Shown piece by piece: positions 17,826-26,071 of a stretch of 64,000 nucleotides of DNA. The stretch spans positions 1 through 64,000 of the forward strand of contig JAEUHK010000055.1 of assembly GCA_016795465.1 (NCBI GenBank), written 5' to 3'. Every line of letters begins with the position of its first letter. Positions within the stretch are counted from its first letter, which is position 1. Source of the stretch: Verrucomicrobiaceae bacterium. GTDB lineage: Bacteria; Verrucomicrobiota; Verrucomicrobiia; Verrucomicrobiales; Verrucomicrobiaceae. The translations under genes and the position numbers were made by a program. The notes below the pieces were generated by a model that saw only the letters and a program-made list of their open reading frames with translations, searched no databases and was not told the origin of the DNA.

Positions 17826-18575
17826 ATGCCTCCACCTCCCACCACCCGCACCGGTCTGGCCCGCGCCTTGTCCAAGCTCGGCTTCTGCTCGCGCAGCCGT
17901 GCCGCCGAGCTCATCCGCATGGGCAAGGTCAGCGTGAACCGCGTCGTGCGGAAGAACCCCGAGTTCCCCGTGGTGCTCGGCAAGGACATCCTCGTCATGG
18001 ACGACGAGAGCATCAATGCGGCGAAGCAGATCTATCTCATGCTCAACAAGCCGCGTGGCCTCGTCACCACCGCGTCCGATGAGCAGGGACGCGACACCGT
18101 TTTCAGCTGCTTCGAGGGCGCGAAGCTCCCGCATCTCTCGCCCGTGGGCCGTCTCGACAAGGCCAGCGAGGGCCTGCTGCTCTTCACCAATGACAACGTT
18201 TGGGCGGATCACATCACGAACCCTGCCACCGGGCTCGACAAGACCTACCACGTGCAAATCGAAGGCCCTGTCGATGAAACGCAGCTCGCCCGCCTGCGCC
18301 GCGGCATCCACGATGAGGAGGTCGGCCCGCTCGTGGCGAAGGCCGTGAAGATCCTGCGCACCGGCGAAAAGAACACCTGGCTCGAATTCACCCTCGACGA
18401 AGGCCGCAACCGCCACATCCGTCGTTTGCTGGAAGCCCTCGAAATCGAAGTCCTCCGCCTCATCCGCGTGAAAATCGGCCCGCTGGAGCTTGGGAACCTT
18501 CCCAAAGGCAAATGGCGGGAGTTATCGAAGAACGAGGTCGCCAGGCTGCGCCCGATCGACTCCCAAAGGCGGTAA
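17826..18575 (+). CDS. rRNA large-subunit pseudouridine synthase, RsuA/RluB family
   Basis: A 249-residue pseudouridine synthase. The first about 60 residues are an S4 RNA-binding domain (LSKLGFCSRSRAAELIRMGKVSVN). The catalytic domain contains the family motif PVGRLDKASEGLLLFT, with the nucleophilic Asp, and later GRNRHIRRLLEAL as in RsuA/RluB/RluE/RluF. It should convert a specific rRNA uridine to pseudouridine in the cytoplasm. Size (about 250) and the S4 domain favour RluB or RsuA types, but which rRNA position is modified cannot be decided. The start ATG has no convincing Shine-Dalgarno. The gene ends about 11 bases from the convergent ArsR-like gene. Confidence 0.9.
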   Translation: MPPPPTTRTGLARALSKLGFCSRSRAAELIRMGKVSVNRVVRKNPEFPVVLGKDILVMDDESINAAKQIYLMLNKPRGLVTTASDEQGRDTVFSCFEGAKLPHLSPVGRLDKASEGLLLFTNDNVWADHITNPATGLDKTYHVQIEGPVDETQLARLRRGIHDEEVGPLVAKAVKILRTGEKNTWLEFTLDEGRNRHIRRLLEALEIEVLRLIRVKIGPLELGNLPKGKWRELSKNEVARLRPIDSQRR

Positions 18576-18586
18576 GAGCGCCCATC

Positions 18587-18982
18587 TCACAGCCGCACGC
18601 GCAGCGCCGGCTGCTCGGCTGGCGTGCGCAGGTCCACCTTGATGAGACCGTAGTCCAGCAGGCCGGGCTGCGGTTGATTGGCGGCTGGGATTCGGAAAAA
18701 GAGCAGCCGCCGGTCTTCTCCTGGCACGGACTGCACCACCCCGCCCTGACGCAGCACCCGCAGGTGCTTGCTCACGCCATCGAAGTCCCGCTGCATCAGC
18801 TCCGCCACCTGGGTGGCACACATGGGCCCGTGCTTCACCAGCAGTTTCACCATCTCCCACCGCAAGGGATTGCCCAGCGCCGCAAAGAATCGCGGTGCCG
18901 TGGAAGTGGCGGCTGTGGGGAGGGCCGTCGGCACCGTCACTGAGGACGCCGGTGGCGTTGGAGGAGAACCCGGATCGTTCAT
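18587..18982 (-). CDS. ArsR-like winged-helix transcriptional regulator
   Basis: A 131-residue DNA-binding protein. After a low-complexity Pro/Ser/Thr/Ala N-terminus (about 30 residues), the wHTH begins FFAALGNPLRWEMVKLLVKHG and continues CATQVAELMQRDFDGVSKHLRVLRQGGVV, with a winged strand at EDRRLLFFRI. No Cys pair of a classical metal sensor is obvious (one Cys, in MCATQ), so it may respond to something other than arsenic or cadmium. ATG at 18982 is preferred over one 9 bases upstream. The region directly upstream is the 21-bp repeat block, an obvious candidate for an operator array. No metal resistance genes are beside it. Confidence 0.85.
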   Translation of the reverse strand: MNDPGSPPTPPASSVTVPTALPTAATSTAPRFFAALGNPLRWEMVKLLVKHGPMCATQVAELMQRDFDGVSKHLRVLRQGGVVQSVPGEDRRLLFFRIPAANQPQPGLLDYGLIKVDLRTPAEQPALRVRL

Positions 18983-19256
18983 GCGGCGCATTCAAAACGT
19001 TTCGCGTGACCAAAACAAGCTCAATCACGACCTTATTTGGCGGATGATTGACGAAAAACACGTCAACGTTGACCTAATTTGGCGGAAGATTGAGGTCCAA
19101 AACGTCAATGTTGATCTCGCAATGGTCAACGTCGGAGAAATTGGGCGGACTTTTGACCTCCTAAACGTCACGATTGACCATTTAAACCTCAACTTCGGAG
19201 AAATACGGCGGAAAGTAATGCTTCAAACGGGCATTTCGGAAACACTAAGCGGATAA
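18981..19256 (+). CDS. Possible small heptad-repeat protein encoded by the 21-bp repeats (doubtful)
   Basis: An open frame of 91 codons starts ATG CGG CGC at 18981, overlapping the opposite-strand start of the ArsR-like gene, and runs through the entire 21-bp repeat block. Each DNA unit gives seven residues, so the product is a chain of heptads such as LIWRMID, EKHVNVD, LIWRKIE, VQNVNVD, LLNVTID, rich in Asn, Val, Ile and Asp. No Shine-Dalgarno is seen. A repeat whose length is a multiple of three stays open easily, so the frame alone is weak evidence. It may be non-coding operator DNA. I list it because the open frame persists across all degenerate units. Confidence 0.25.
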   Translation: MRRIQNVSRDQNKLNHDLIWRMIDEKHVNVDLIWRKIEVQNVNVDLAMVNVGEIGRTFDLLNVTIDHLNLNFGEIRRKVMLQTGISETLSG

Positions 19257-19263
19257 ATGAGGC
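18991..19263. repeat. Degenerate 21-bp tandem repeat, about 13 units
   Basis: Reading from 18991 in steps of 21 bases gives 13 related units. Two sub-types recur: one like AAAACGTCAACGTTGACC and one like ATTTGGCGGAAGATTGACC, both usually ending TTGACC or CGGAG. The block is visibly richer in A and T than its surroundings. Twenty-one bases is two helical turns, so any bound protein would sit on one face. It occupies the whole upstream region of the ArsR-like gene. Confidence 0.8.
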
Positions 19264-19583
19264 TTTTTCGAGTTCTCCCCAGCTCTTCCGGCAGTGAGCT
19301 GACGACCCTCATGCCGACCGACACGCTCGAAGCCCGAAGGGCTTCCGTCATGCAGCCCAGGGTTCGCAGAACCCTGGGTTCAAGAAGCGTCCCCTGACCT
19401 CTCGAATGGCATGGAACCCTGAAAGGGTTCCGTCACTCGTGCGTCGTCGAGCCTTCGCGACCTGACGGAACCCCGTTGGGGTTCGCACTCGGTCAGGCGG
19501 GTGTTTCACCGCGATTCCCAGGGTAGCGCTTCGCGCAACCCTGGGCTGCATGACGCAAGGCCGTTGGCCTTGGGGTGCCGCGT
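19264..19583. repeat. Intergenic mosaic of six REP-like hairpins
   Basis: The stretch holds no gene. Near-perfect palindromes lie at 19329-19345 (GAAGCCC/GGGCTTC), 19356-19378 (CCCAGGGTT/AACCCTGGG), 19413-19431 (GGAACCC/GGGTTCC), 19468-19484 (GAACCCC/GGGGTTC), 19517-19545 (CCCAGGGT/ACCCTGGG) and 19557-19571 (AAGGCC/GGCCTT). Linkers such as CCGTCA, TGACGG and GCATGACG recur between them. Hairpins at the 3' end of the unknown gene could also stop transcription, but no T-tracts follow. Confidence 0.8.
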
Positions 19584-20522
19584 CTACAAATCGAGAGGGA
19601 ATGAACTCAACATCTCCTCACTCCAATATCTCCGATCTAACACAGCCCAACTCCGCACAATAAGGTCTCTTTCTTCTACGGGCTCGGCAATGAACGGCAT
19701 ATTCAGGATTCTCGCCTTCGGGCTTTTGAGCTGCCTGTCAAAAATGCTCTTTTCCCGTCCCTCGTGAGACCAAATAAGAACCCCATCAAGCAGCGGCTGT
19801 TTATACAGCCATTCGGAAATGCTTTGCTGAACATGGCGGTCGATCTGGCCAAACAGAGTCAGGCCTAGGAGATTGATTTCGTTTTCAGCACTTTGGGCAA
19901 ACTTCTTCGTCACGTCCGCCAACCATTTACTTACTCCGACATCGATTCCATGCACATGTCGCGACACATCTACAGGCCGGTTTTTCGCCTCTAAATTGAT
20001 CCACATGTCTGTGCCCTCGAGTTTAAAACGCCAATCAATGTCCTCAGGCCCCGAATGCATCTTATGTCTTGGCTTGATCTCAACTGCTGAGCGAAACCTT
20101 CCAAGCCACCACAATTCATTGAGTGCATTCAAATGATGTGCCGGAGTTCGAAGATAGAATTTGAGATCCTCGTCGCGGAGCCACGCCTCAGATAAGAGGC
20201 TCCTAGCAAGCTCCGATACAATGGACAAAAACCGGAGGTTGCCCCGATCCAACAATGATCCGCCGACTGAGGTGGCTCGCTTGTCTTGACTGTTCTTGGC
20301 GTTATCGACACTGAACTGTGTCTTTCCAAAGGAATACTCAACTAGAGGAATCGATTTGCCCGAAGCAAGATCTGTGAGCCCCGAATGCTCTGCGCGAGGA
20401 ACAAAGGTCTCAAAATCCAGCCATCTGATGTCCTCCATTAGCCATATAGCACGCTGGCGTGCCTTTGTTGAAGGCACGCCAGACAGTACAAGCAGTTTGA
20501 AGATGTTATCTTCGTCGATCAC
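19584..20522 (-). CDS. Unknown protein with a PD-(D/E)XK-like nuclease signature, GTG start
   Basis: A 312-residue protein that I do not recognise as a named family. The middle region contains Glu136 (NELWWLGR), Asp163 (EDIDWRF) and Glu178-x-Lys180 (INLEAKNR), the order and spacing of a PD-(D/E)XK nuclease core, and the following helix-rich part would complete such a fold. This is inference from motif geometry only. The GTG start overlaps the lpdA stop as GTGA, suggesting coupled translation although lpdA is metabolic. Base composition is visibly poorer in GC and codon use differs from neighbours (more AGA-like and A/T-ending codons), and a repeat mosaic lies at its 3' end; both suggest acquisition. 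No methyltransferase or other defence gene is adjacent. Confidence 0.7.
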   Translation of the reverse strand: MIDEDNIFKLLVLSGVPSTKARQRAIWLMEDIRWLDFETFVPRAEHSGLTDLASGKSIPLVEYSFGKTQFSVDNAKNSQDKRATSVGGSLLDRGNLRFLSIVSELARSLLSEAWLRDEDLKFYLRTPAHHLNALNELWWLGRFRSAVEIKPRHKMHSGPEDIDWRFKLEGTDMWINLEAKNRPVDVSRHVHGIDVGVSKWLADVTKKFAQSAENEINLLGLTLFGQIDRHVQQSISEWLYKQPLLDGVLIWSHEGREKSIFDRQLKSPKARILNMPFIAEPVEERDLIVRSWAVLDRRYWSEEMLSSFPLDL

Positions 20523-21895
20523 ACGTGAATCGGATGCCCCTTGGCCACTTCGGTGGCTTCTTTGACCATCTCACTGAGGGTCGGATGGGCGTGGATGGTG
20601 GCTTCGATTTCGTCCCAGGTGGCTTCGAGGTTCATGGCGAGGCCGATTTCGGCGATCATCTCGGTGCTTTCGCTGCCGATGATGTGGGCGCCGATGATTT
20701 CACCGTGCGGCTCGCCGTAGAGGATCTTGACGAAGCCTTCCGGCTCGGCGGCGGCGAGGGCCTTGCCGCTGGCGACGTAGGGGAACTTGCCGACCTTGAA
20801 CTTGAGGCCCTTTTCCTTCGCCGCACGCTCGGTGAGGCCGATGCTGGCGACCTGCGGATGGCAGTAGGTGCAGCCGGGGAAGATGCCGACTTTCTTGGGC
20901 TTGTGCTTGGTGAACATGCCTTCGACGGCCTGCACGGCCTCGTAGCTGGCGACGTGGGCGAGCCAGGGCGGCCCGATGATGTCGCCAGCACCGTAGATGC
21001 CTTTGACGGAGGTTTGGTAGCGGTCGTCGGTTTGCAGCCAGCCACGGTCGGTGAGCTTCAATTCGATGCCGCCGGGCAGCACAGGGGCCACGCCGATGGC
21101 GACGAGGGCCACATCGGCCTCGAGCGTTTCAGTGGCAGCGCCTTCGACGGTGATTTTGACGCTCTTGCCGTCCTCGGAGGTGCCGGTGACCTTCGTGTTG
21201 GTGAGGATGCGGATGCCGGCCTTCGTGAGGCTCTTTTCCAAAGTCTGGCTGACCTCGGTGTCTTCCACAGGAAGAATGTTCGGCAGCATTTCAACGACGG
21301 TCACCTTGGTGCCATATGCATTGAAGAAGTAGGCAAACTCGATGCCGATGGCACCTGCTCCGATAACGATGACGCTCTTCGGCTGCTTTTCGAGGGTCAT
21401 GGCTTCCTTGCTGCCGATGACGGTGGTGCCGTTGAAGGGGAAACCGGGCATCGGGCGGCTCTTCGCGCCGGTGGCGATGAGGATGTTCGCGGCGTCATGG
21501 GTCTCCTTTTTGCCATCAGCAGCGGTCACTTCGACCTTGCCAGCGGCGGGGATGCTGGCGGTGCCTTTGAGGTAATCGACCTTGTTCTTCTTGAAGAGGA
21601 ATTCGATGCCCTTGTTGAGCTTGTCACTCACGCCGCGGCTGCGGCCGATGACCTTGCTCCAGTCGTAGCTCAGGCCTTCGACCTTCAAACCGAACTCCGC
21701 GGCACGGTGGGCGAGGGTGTGGTAAAGCTCGGCGTTCTTCAGCAATGCCTTGGTGGGAATGCAGCCCCAGTTCAGGCAGGTGCCCCCGGCGCGGTCGTTT
21801 TCGACGCAGGCCACTTTTTTGCCGAGTTGAGCGCCGCGGATGGCGGCAACATAGCCCGCAGGGCCGCCGCCGATGACGATGAGATCGTAGTTCAT
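20519..21895 (-). CDS. lpdA: Dihydrolipoyl dehydrogenase (E3)
   Basis: A 458-residue flavoprotein disulfide reductase. FAD-binding GGGPAGYVAAIRGAQLG at the N-terminus is followed by the redox-active GGTCLNWGCIPTKALL (Cys pair four residues apart). The NAD-binding loop is VIGAGAIGIEFAYFFNAYG, and the C-terminal dimer domain ends AHPTLSEMVKEA with the catalytic His-x4-Glu (HAHPTLSE). It reoxidises dihydrolipoamide of pyruvate/2-oxoglutarate dehydrogenase or glycine cleavage complexes. Length and all motifs are standard. It lies about 96 bases downstream of secA on the same strand, with no E1/E2 genes beside it, so it probably serves complexes encoded elsewhere. Confidence 0.96.
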   Translation of the reverse strand: MNYDLIVIGGGPAGYVAAIRGAQLGKKVACVENDRAGGTCLNWGCIPTKALLKNAELYHTLAHRAAEFGLKVEGLSYDWSKVIGRSRGVSDKLNKGIEFLFKKNKVDYLKGTASIPAAGKVEVTAADGKKETHDAANILIATGAKSRPMPGFPFNGTTVIGSKEAMTLEKQPKSVIVIGAGAIGIEFAYFFNAYGTKVTVVEMLPNILPVEDTEVSQTLEKSLTKAGIRILTNTKVTGTSEDGKSVKITVEGAATETLEADVALVAIGVAPVLPGGIELKLTDRGWLQTDDRYQTSVKGIYGAGDIIGPPWLAHVASYEAVQAVEGMFTKHKPKKVGIFPGCTYCHPQVASIGLTERAAKEKGLKFKVGKFPYVASGKALAAAEPEGFVKILYGEPHGEIIGAHIIGSESTEMIAEIGLAMNLEATWDEIEATIHAHPTLSEMVKEATEVAKGHPIHV

Positions 21896-21991
21896 GAGTG
21901 AGAGGATTCTTGGGGGTGGAATTTGAGAAAAGCGCTGCCGGGGCTGCTCTTCAACCGCAGATTTCCAGCGGACGAAAAGCGCTGTGAGTCA

Positions 21992-24900
21992 TCAAGCGGT
22001 GCGGCCGCAGCACTGCTTGTATTTTTTGCCGCTGCCACAGGGGCACGGATCATTGCGGCCGACGTTTTGGAACTTCGACTGCTTTGAAGGTGGTGTGCGT
22101 TGCGGGATGATGAGACGTGGGCTGTTGTCAGCAGGAGCCGCAGGCTCTTCCTCCTGCTCGACCTGACGGGAGCGGCGTTGCTGAGGCTCGGGAGCACTCT
22201 CCTCGGCTCCGCCGCCGGTGGTGGAGGCCTGGAGGGCCATCTGGGCGAGGAAGGCCTCGAAGGCGGCGAGCTGCTGCGTGCTGCGGAAGAGGTTTCCAAG
22301 CACCTCGCCGTTGATGTTGCGCATGAGCTCGGCGAACGCGCCGAAGGCTTCCTGCTTGAATTCGATCAGCGGGTCCTTCTGACCATGCGTGCGGAGGCTG
22401 ACGCCTTCTTTGAGGGCATCGAGGGCGTAGAGATGCTCCTGCCAGAGGCGGTCGATGGCGTTGAGGAGGATCATCTTCTCAATCTCCTGCAACGCGGTGG
22501 GATTGCCGCCCTCCACCTTGACGTCGTATGCATGGAGGATGCGCTCTTTGATGAATGCCACGTTGCCTTCATAGTCACGGCTGGCGAAGTCGGCGTCCTC
22601 GGCTTTCAAACCGATGGGGAAGGTGGTGTTGATCCAGTGGATGAGGCCGTCGTAGTCGGGCACTTCGTTGGATTTTTCCGCGGGGACGAACTCGCCGATG
22701 CGGTCGCGTATGCCCTTCTCGACGGCATCATTGATGAGGATGCGGGTGTCGTTGCTATTCAGAACGTCATTGCGCCATTCATAGACGACCTCGCGCTGCT
22801 GGTTCATGACGTCGTCGTATTCGAGGACGCGTTTGCGCCAGACGTAGTTGCGCTGCTCGACGCGTTTCTGGGCGGTCTCGACGCTGCGATTGAGCCAGGG
22901 ATGCTGCAATTCCTCGCCCTCCTTCATGCCGAAGCGCTCCATCATCTTCGTCATGCGCTCGGCGGCGCCGAAATTGCGCATGAGGTCGTCTTCAAAGCTG
23001 AGGAAGAACTTGCTCTCGCCCGGATCGCCCTGACGGGCGGAACGTCCGCGAAGCTGGCGGTCCACGCGGCGGGACTCGTGACGCTCGGTGGCGAGCACGA
23101 AGAGACCGCCGAGCTCGGCGACGCCTTCGCCGAGTTTGATGTCGGTGCCACGACCGGCCATGTTCGTGGAGATGGTGACGGCTCCGCGATGTCCGGCACG
23201 GGCGACGATTTCGGCCTCCTGGCGGTGGTACTTCGCGTTGAGGACGTTGTGGACGATCTTTTGCAGCTTCAGCATGCGCGAGACCATCTCGGAGGCCTCG
23301 ACGCTGGCGGTGCCGACAAGGACGGGCTGACCTTTGGCGTGGAGTTCCTTGATGAGCTCGATGACGGCGTTGAATTTCTCGCGGCGGGTCTTGTAGATGC
23401 TGTCGTTGTGGTCCTTACGCTTCACCGGGCGGTTGGTTGGGATGGTGAGCACGTCGAGGCCGTAGATGTCATTGAACTCCGCCGCGTCGGTTTCGGCGGT
23501 GCCGGTCATGCCGCCGAGCTTTTGATAGAGGCGGAAGTAGTTCTGAATGGTGATCGTGGCGAGTGTCTGAGTCTCGGCATCGATGTGGACGCCTTCCTTG
23601 GCCTCGACGGCTTGATGCAAACCATCGCTCCAACGGCGGCCGGGCATTTTGCGGCCCGTCTGCGCATCGACGATCATGACCTTGTTGTCCTCGACGACGT
23701 ATTCGACGTCCTTTTCATACAGCGTGTAGGCCCGCAGGAGCTGGCTGATCTGATGAATGCGCTGACCTTGATGCGACAGGCGGTCCTGGGTCTCGTTTTT
23801 CTTCTGAATCTTCTGCTGGTCGCTGAGCGAGGCATCGCCGTCGATCTCGCTGTAGATGGTGGCGATGTCCGGCAGCACGAAGGCGTCGGGATCGTCGGGA
23901 TTGAGGAAGGTTCGGCCCATCTCGCTGAGGTCGGCGTCGTGGCTCTTTTCCTCGATGGAGTAGTAGAGCTCCTCCTTGAGTTTGAAGTATTCGACCTTCT
24001 GCGTGTCTTGGTAGAGGGCGAGCTCGGCCTTTTCCATGTCGCGGCGCAGCTCGGGGTCCTCCATGCAGCGCATGAGGGCGCGGTTCTTCGGCTGGCCGAG
24101 GTGGACTTGGAAGAGCTTCTTGCCTGCGATGTCGTGCTCGCCTTTCGCGGCGTGCTCCTTGGCCTCGGTGATGATCTTGGTGCAAAGCGTGGTCTGGCGG
24201 CGGACGAGCTGCTCGACGAGCGGCTTGTAACGCTCATAATGATGCGAGGACTCGGCGACCGCGACGGGGCCGCTGATGATGAGAGGCGTGCGGGCCTCGT
24301 CGATCAGGACGGAGTCCACTTCGTCCACGATGGCGAAGTAATGACCGCGCTGCACCTGCTGCTCCTTGCTGGAGGCCATGCCGTTGTCACGCAGGTAGTC
24401 GAAGCCGAATTCGCTGTTCGTGCCGTAGGTGATGTCGCAGCGGTATTGCTCGGCGCGGATGTGGCTGGGCTGGTCGTTTTGAATGACGCCAACGGTGAGG
24501 CCAAGGAATTTATAAAGGTGCCCCATCCACTCGCTGTCGCGGCGGGCGAGGTAGTCATTGACCGTGATGACGTGAACGCCGCGGCCGGTGAGGGCGTTGA
24601 GGAAGACGGGGAGCGTGCCGACGAGCGTTTTACCTTCACCGGTGGCCATTTCGGCGATCATACCGCGGTGCAAAGCAATGCCGCCGATGAGCTGCACGTC
24701 GAAATGGACCATGTTCCACTTCAGCGGCGTGTCGCAGACCATGATGTCGCTGCCGGAAAGGCGGCGGGCGGCATTCTTCACGACGGCGTAGGCCTCGGGA
24801 AGGATGTCGTTGAGCATCTTCTGCTCGATCTCGGCGAACTTGGGCTGGATTTCGTTCCAGGCGTCGCGAGCGCGGTCGATGCGGGCTTTTTTATCCTCCA

Positions 24901-25234
24901 AGGAGGCGGAAGCCCAAGCAGCCGGCGCGAGGTAGTCATCGGCCAGCGAGCCGAAATGGGTCTTCAAAGCCGAGAAGTAGGGCGCGATGCCCTCCAGCGA
25001 GGCATTGACCGCCTGCTCATCGGCGATGCGCAAAGCCACGCCACCAAGGAACGGGGGCGTGTGGAAAGCGCGGAACTGCTGCTGCCATTTCGTCACGCGG
25101 TCGCGGAGGGCCTGTTCATCCTGCTGCTGGAGCTGCTCTTCGAGGCGGTTGATCTCGGCGACGACGGGCTGGAGCTTGCGCACGGTGCGCTGGTTCTTTG
25201 AGCCGAGAATTTTCTTGATGATCCAATTGAACAT
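21992..25234 (-). CDS. secA: Preprotein translocase ATPase SecA
   Basis: A 1,080-residue SecA, longer than E. coli SecA (901) mainly through extra segments in the first nucleotide-binding domain region and a Glu/Pro/Ala/Ser-rich tail. The start MFNWIIKKILGSKNQRTV is chosen because SecA proteins begin this way; an upstream in-frame ATG would add 19 residues. Visible motifs: Walker A MATGEGKT, DEAD-type DEVDSVLIDEARTPL, TNMAGRGTDIKLG and GLFVLATERHESRR of motor domain 2. The C-terminus has a zinc-binding SEC-C motif (NDPCPCGSGKKYKQCCG) for SecB/ribosome contact. It drives Sec-dependent export. The gene sits after tsaB and before lpdA on the same strand. Confidence 0.97.
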   Translation of the reverse strand: MFNWIIKKILGSKNQRTVRKLQPVVAEINRLEEQLQQQDEQALRDRVTKWQQQFRAFHTPPFLGGVALRIADEQAVNASLEGIAPYFSALKTHFGSLADDYLAPAAWASASLEDKKARIDRARDAWNEIQPKFAEIEQKMLNDILPEAYAVVKNAARRLSGSDIMVCDTPLKWNMVHFDVQLIGGIALHRGMIAEMATGEGKTLVGTLPVFLNALTGRGVHVITVNDYLARRDSEWMGHLYKFLGLTVGVIQNDQPSHIRAEQYRCDITYGTNSEFGFDYLRDNGMASSKEQQVQRGHYFAIVDEVDSVLIDEARTPLIISGPVAVAESSHHYERYKPLVEQLVRRQTTLCTKIITEAKEHAAKGEHDIAGKKLFQVHLGQPKNRALMRCMEDPELRRDMEKAELALYQDTQKVEYFKLKEELYYSIEEKSHDADLSEMGRTFLNPDDPDAFVLPDIATIYSEIDGDASLSDQQKIQKKNETQDRLSHQGQRIHQISQLLRAYTLYEKDVEYVVEDNKVMIVDAQTGRKMPGRRWSDGLHQAVEAKEGVHIDAETQTLATITIQNYFRLYQKLGGMTGTAETDAAEFNDIYGLDVLTIPTNRPVKRKDHNDSIYKTRREKFNAVIELIKELHAKGQPVLVGTASVEASEMVSRMLKLQKIVHNVLNAKYHRQEAEIVARAGHRGAVTISTNMAGRGTDIKLGEGVAELGGLFVLATERHESRRVDRQLRGRSARQGDPGESKFFLSFEDDLMRNFGAAERMTKMMERFGMKEGEELQHPWLNRSVETAQKRVEQRNYVWRKRVLEYDDVMNQQREVVYEWRNDVLNSNDTRILINDAVEKGIRDRIGEFVPAEKSNEVPDYDGLIHWINTTFPIGLKAEDADFASRDYEGNVAFIKERILHAYDVKVEGGNPTALQEIEKMILLNAIDRLWQEHLYALDALKEGVSLRTHGQKDPLIEFKQEAFGAFAELMRNINGEVLGNLFRSTQQLAAFEAFLAQMALQASTTGGGAEESAPEPQQRRSRQVEQEEEPAAPADNSPRLIIPQRTPPSKQSKFQNVGRNDPCPCGSGKKYKQCCGRTA

Positions 25235-25315
25235 GAGAGCGAGGGAAAGGGAAAAGGGCGCGGAACATGGAGCGGGCAAAGCCGCGTGCAAGGACCGTTC
25301 CGCGATGGTGTCGCC

Positions 25316-25957
25316 TCAAGGCGTGCCGGGTGGCCGTTTGGGCTTCGTGATGAAGGCCTCGGCCAGATAATGCGGAATCAGCGGGCGGGCGATCAGTTCA
25401 CGCAGCTCCGCTTCGGGCAAAGCGGCGACGATTTGCGCCAGTTTGACGGCCTTCGGACGCGTCTGAACGACCTGCGGCAGGCCGAGAGGCAGCTGCGGGT
25501 CGAAGGTGAGCCACGGCGAGCCATCCGAGCACCGCTCGCGGGCGACCTCGGGAGACACGGTTTCGATCTCGGGCATCAAACGACCGTTTTTCACCTCGGC
25601 GAGGTAAAAGCTCTGCCGCCGGGCATCGCCGATGACGCGGTAGTGTGAGGGCATTTCGACATTCGGAGCCGCCAGCGAGGACCAACCGGCACACCAGACG
25701 CCCCGCGAAAGGGCGATCCCTTGCGCCGCGGCGATGGCGATGCGGACGCCCGTGTAGGAGCCTGGTCCGTTCCCGATGACCACGCCGGTCAGCGCGTCTC
25801 CGGCCGCTGCCAAAGCTTCCTGCAAAGGGGCGAAGACGCGGGCATTGTGCGACCTTTCCGACTGAAACGAGGCCTCAAAACGCACCTCCGCACCACAGAC
25901 GACCGCGAGGCTGCCGTGAGCGGCCGAAAGATCGAGGGCAAGGAGGGTGGCGGGCAT
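25316..25957 (-). CDS. tsaB: tRNA threonylcarbamoyladenosine biosynthesis protein TsaB
   Basis: A 213-residue ASKHA-fold protein starting MPATLLALDLSAAHGSLAVV, with the family motifs SERSHNARVFAPL and NGPGSYTGVRIAIAAAQG, which form the interface and nucleotide-loop region of TsaB (YeaZ). TsaB is the non-catalytic partner of TsaD and TsaE in making t6A37 on ANN-decoding tRNAs. Length is typical (about 210-230). It is upstream of secA by about 80 bases on the same strand and divergent from the secretin gene across about 114 bases. tsaD and tsaE are not in the window. Confidence 0.93.
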   Translation of the reverse strand: MPATLLALDLSAAHGSLAVVCGAEVRFEASFQSERSHNARVFAPLQEALAAAGDALTGVVIGNGPGSYTGVRIAIAAAQGIALSRGVWCAGWSSLAAPNVEMPSHYRVIGDARRQSFYLAEVKNGRLMPEIETVSPEVARERCSDGSPWLTFDPQLPLGLPQVVQTRPKAVKLAQIVAALPEAELRELIARPLIPHYLAEAFITKPKRPPGTP

Positions 25958-26071
25958 GAAATGGGGCGGGGCTGAAATGTCAGACCAACGTTAAAGAAAA
26001 TGCTTGGGAAATGCAGGGCGTTCTGTTATGCAATCCCTTTCCGACTGTTTTTTTGCGACGCCACCCTCCGC

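Noticed and set aside
20525..21901. A 458-codon plus-strand frame antisense to lpdA
   Set aside because: Same length and place as lpdA, no motif, clearly an antisense shadow.
22100..25201. A 1,033-codon open frame on the plus strand antisense to secA
   Set aside because: High-GC codon structure of secA leaves the opposite strand open; the translation is low-complexity Asp/Glu/Leu/Val without any domain.
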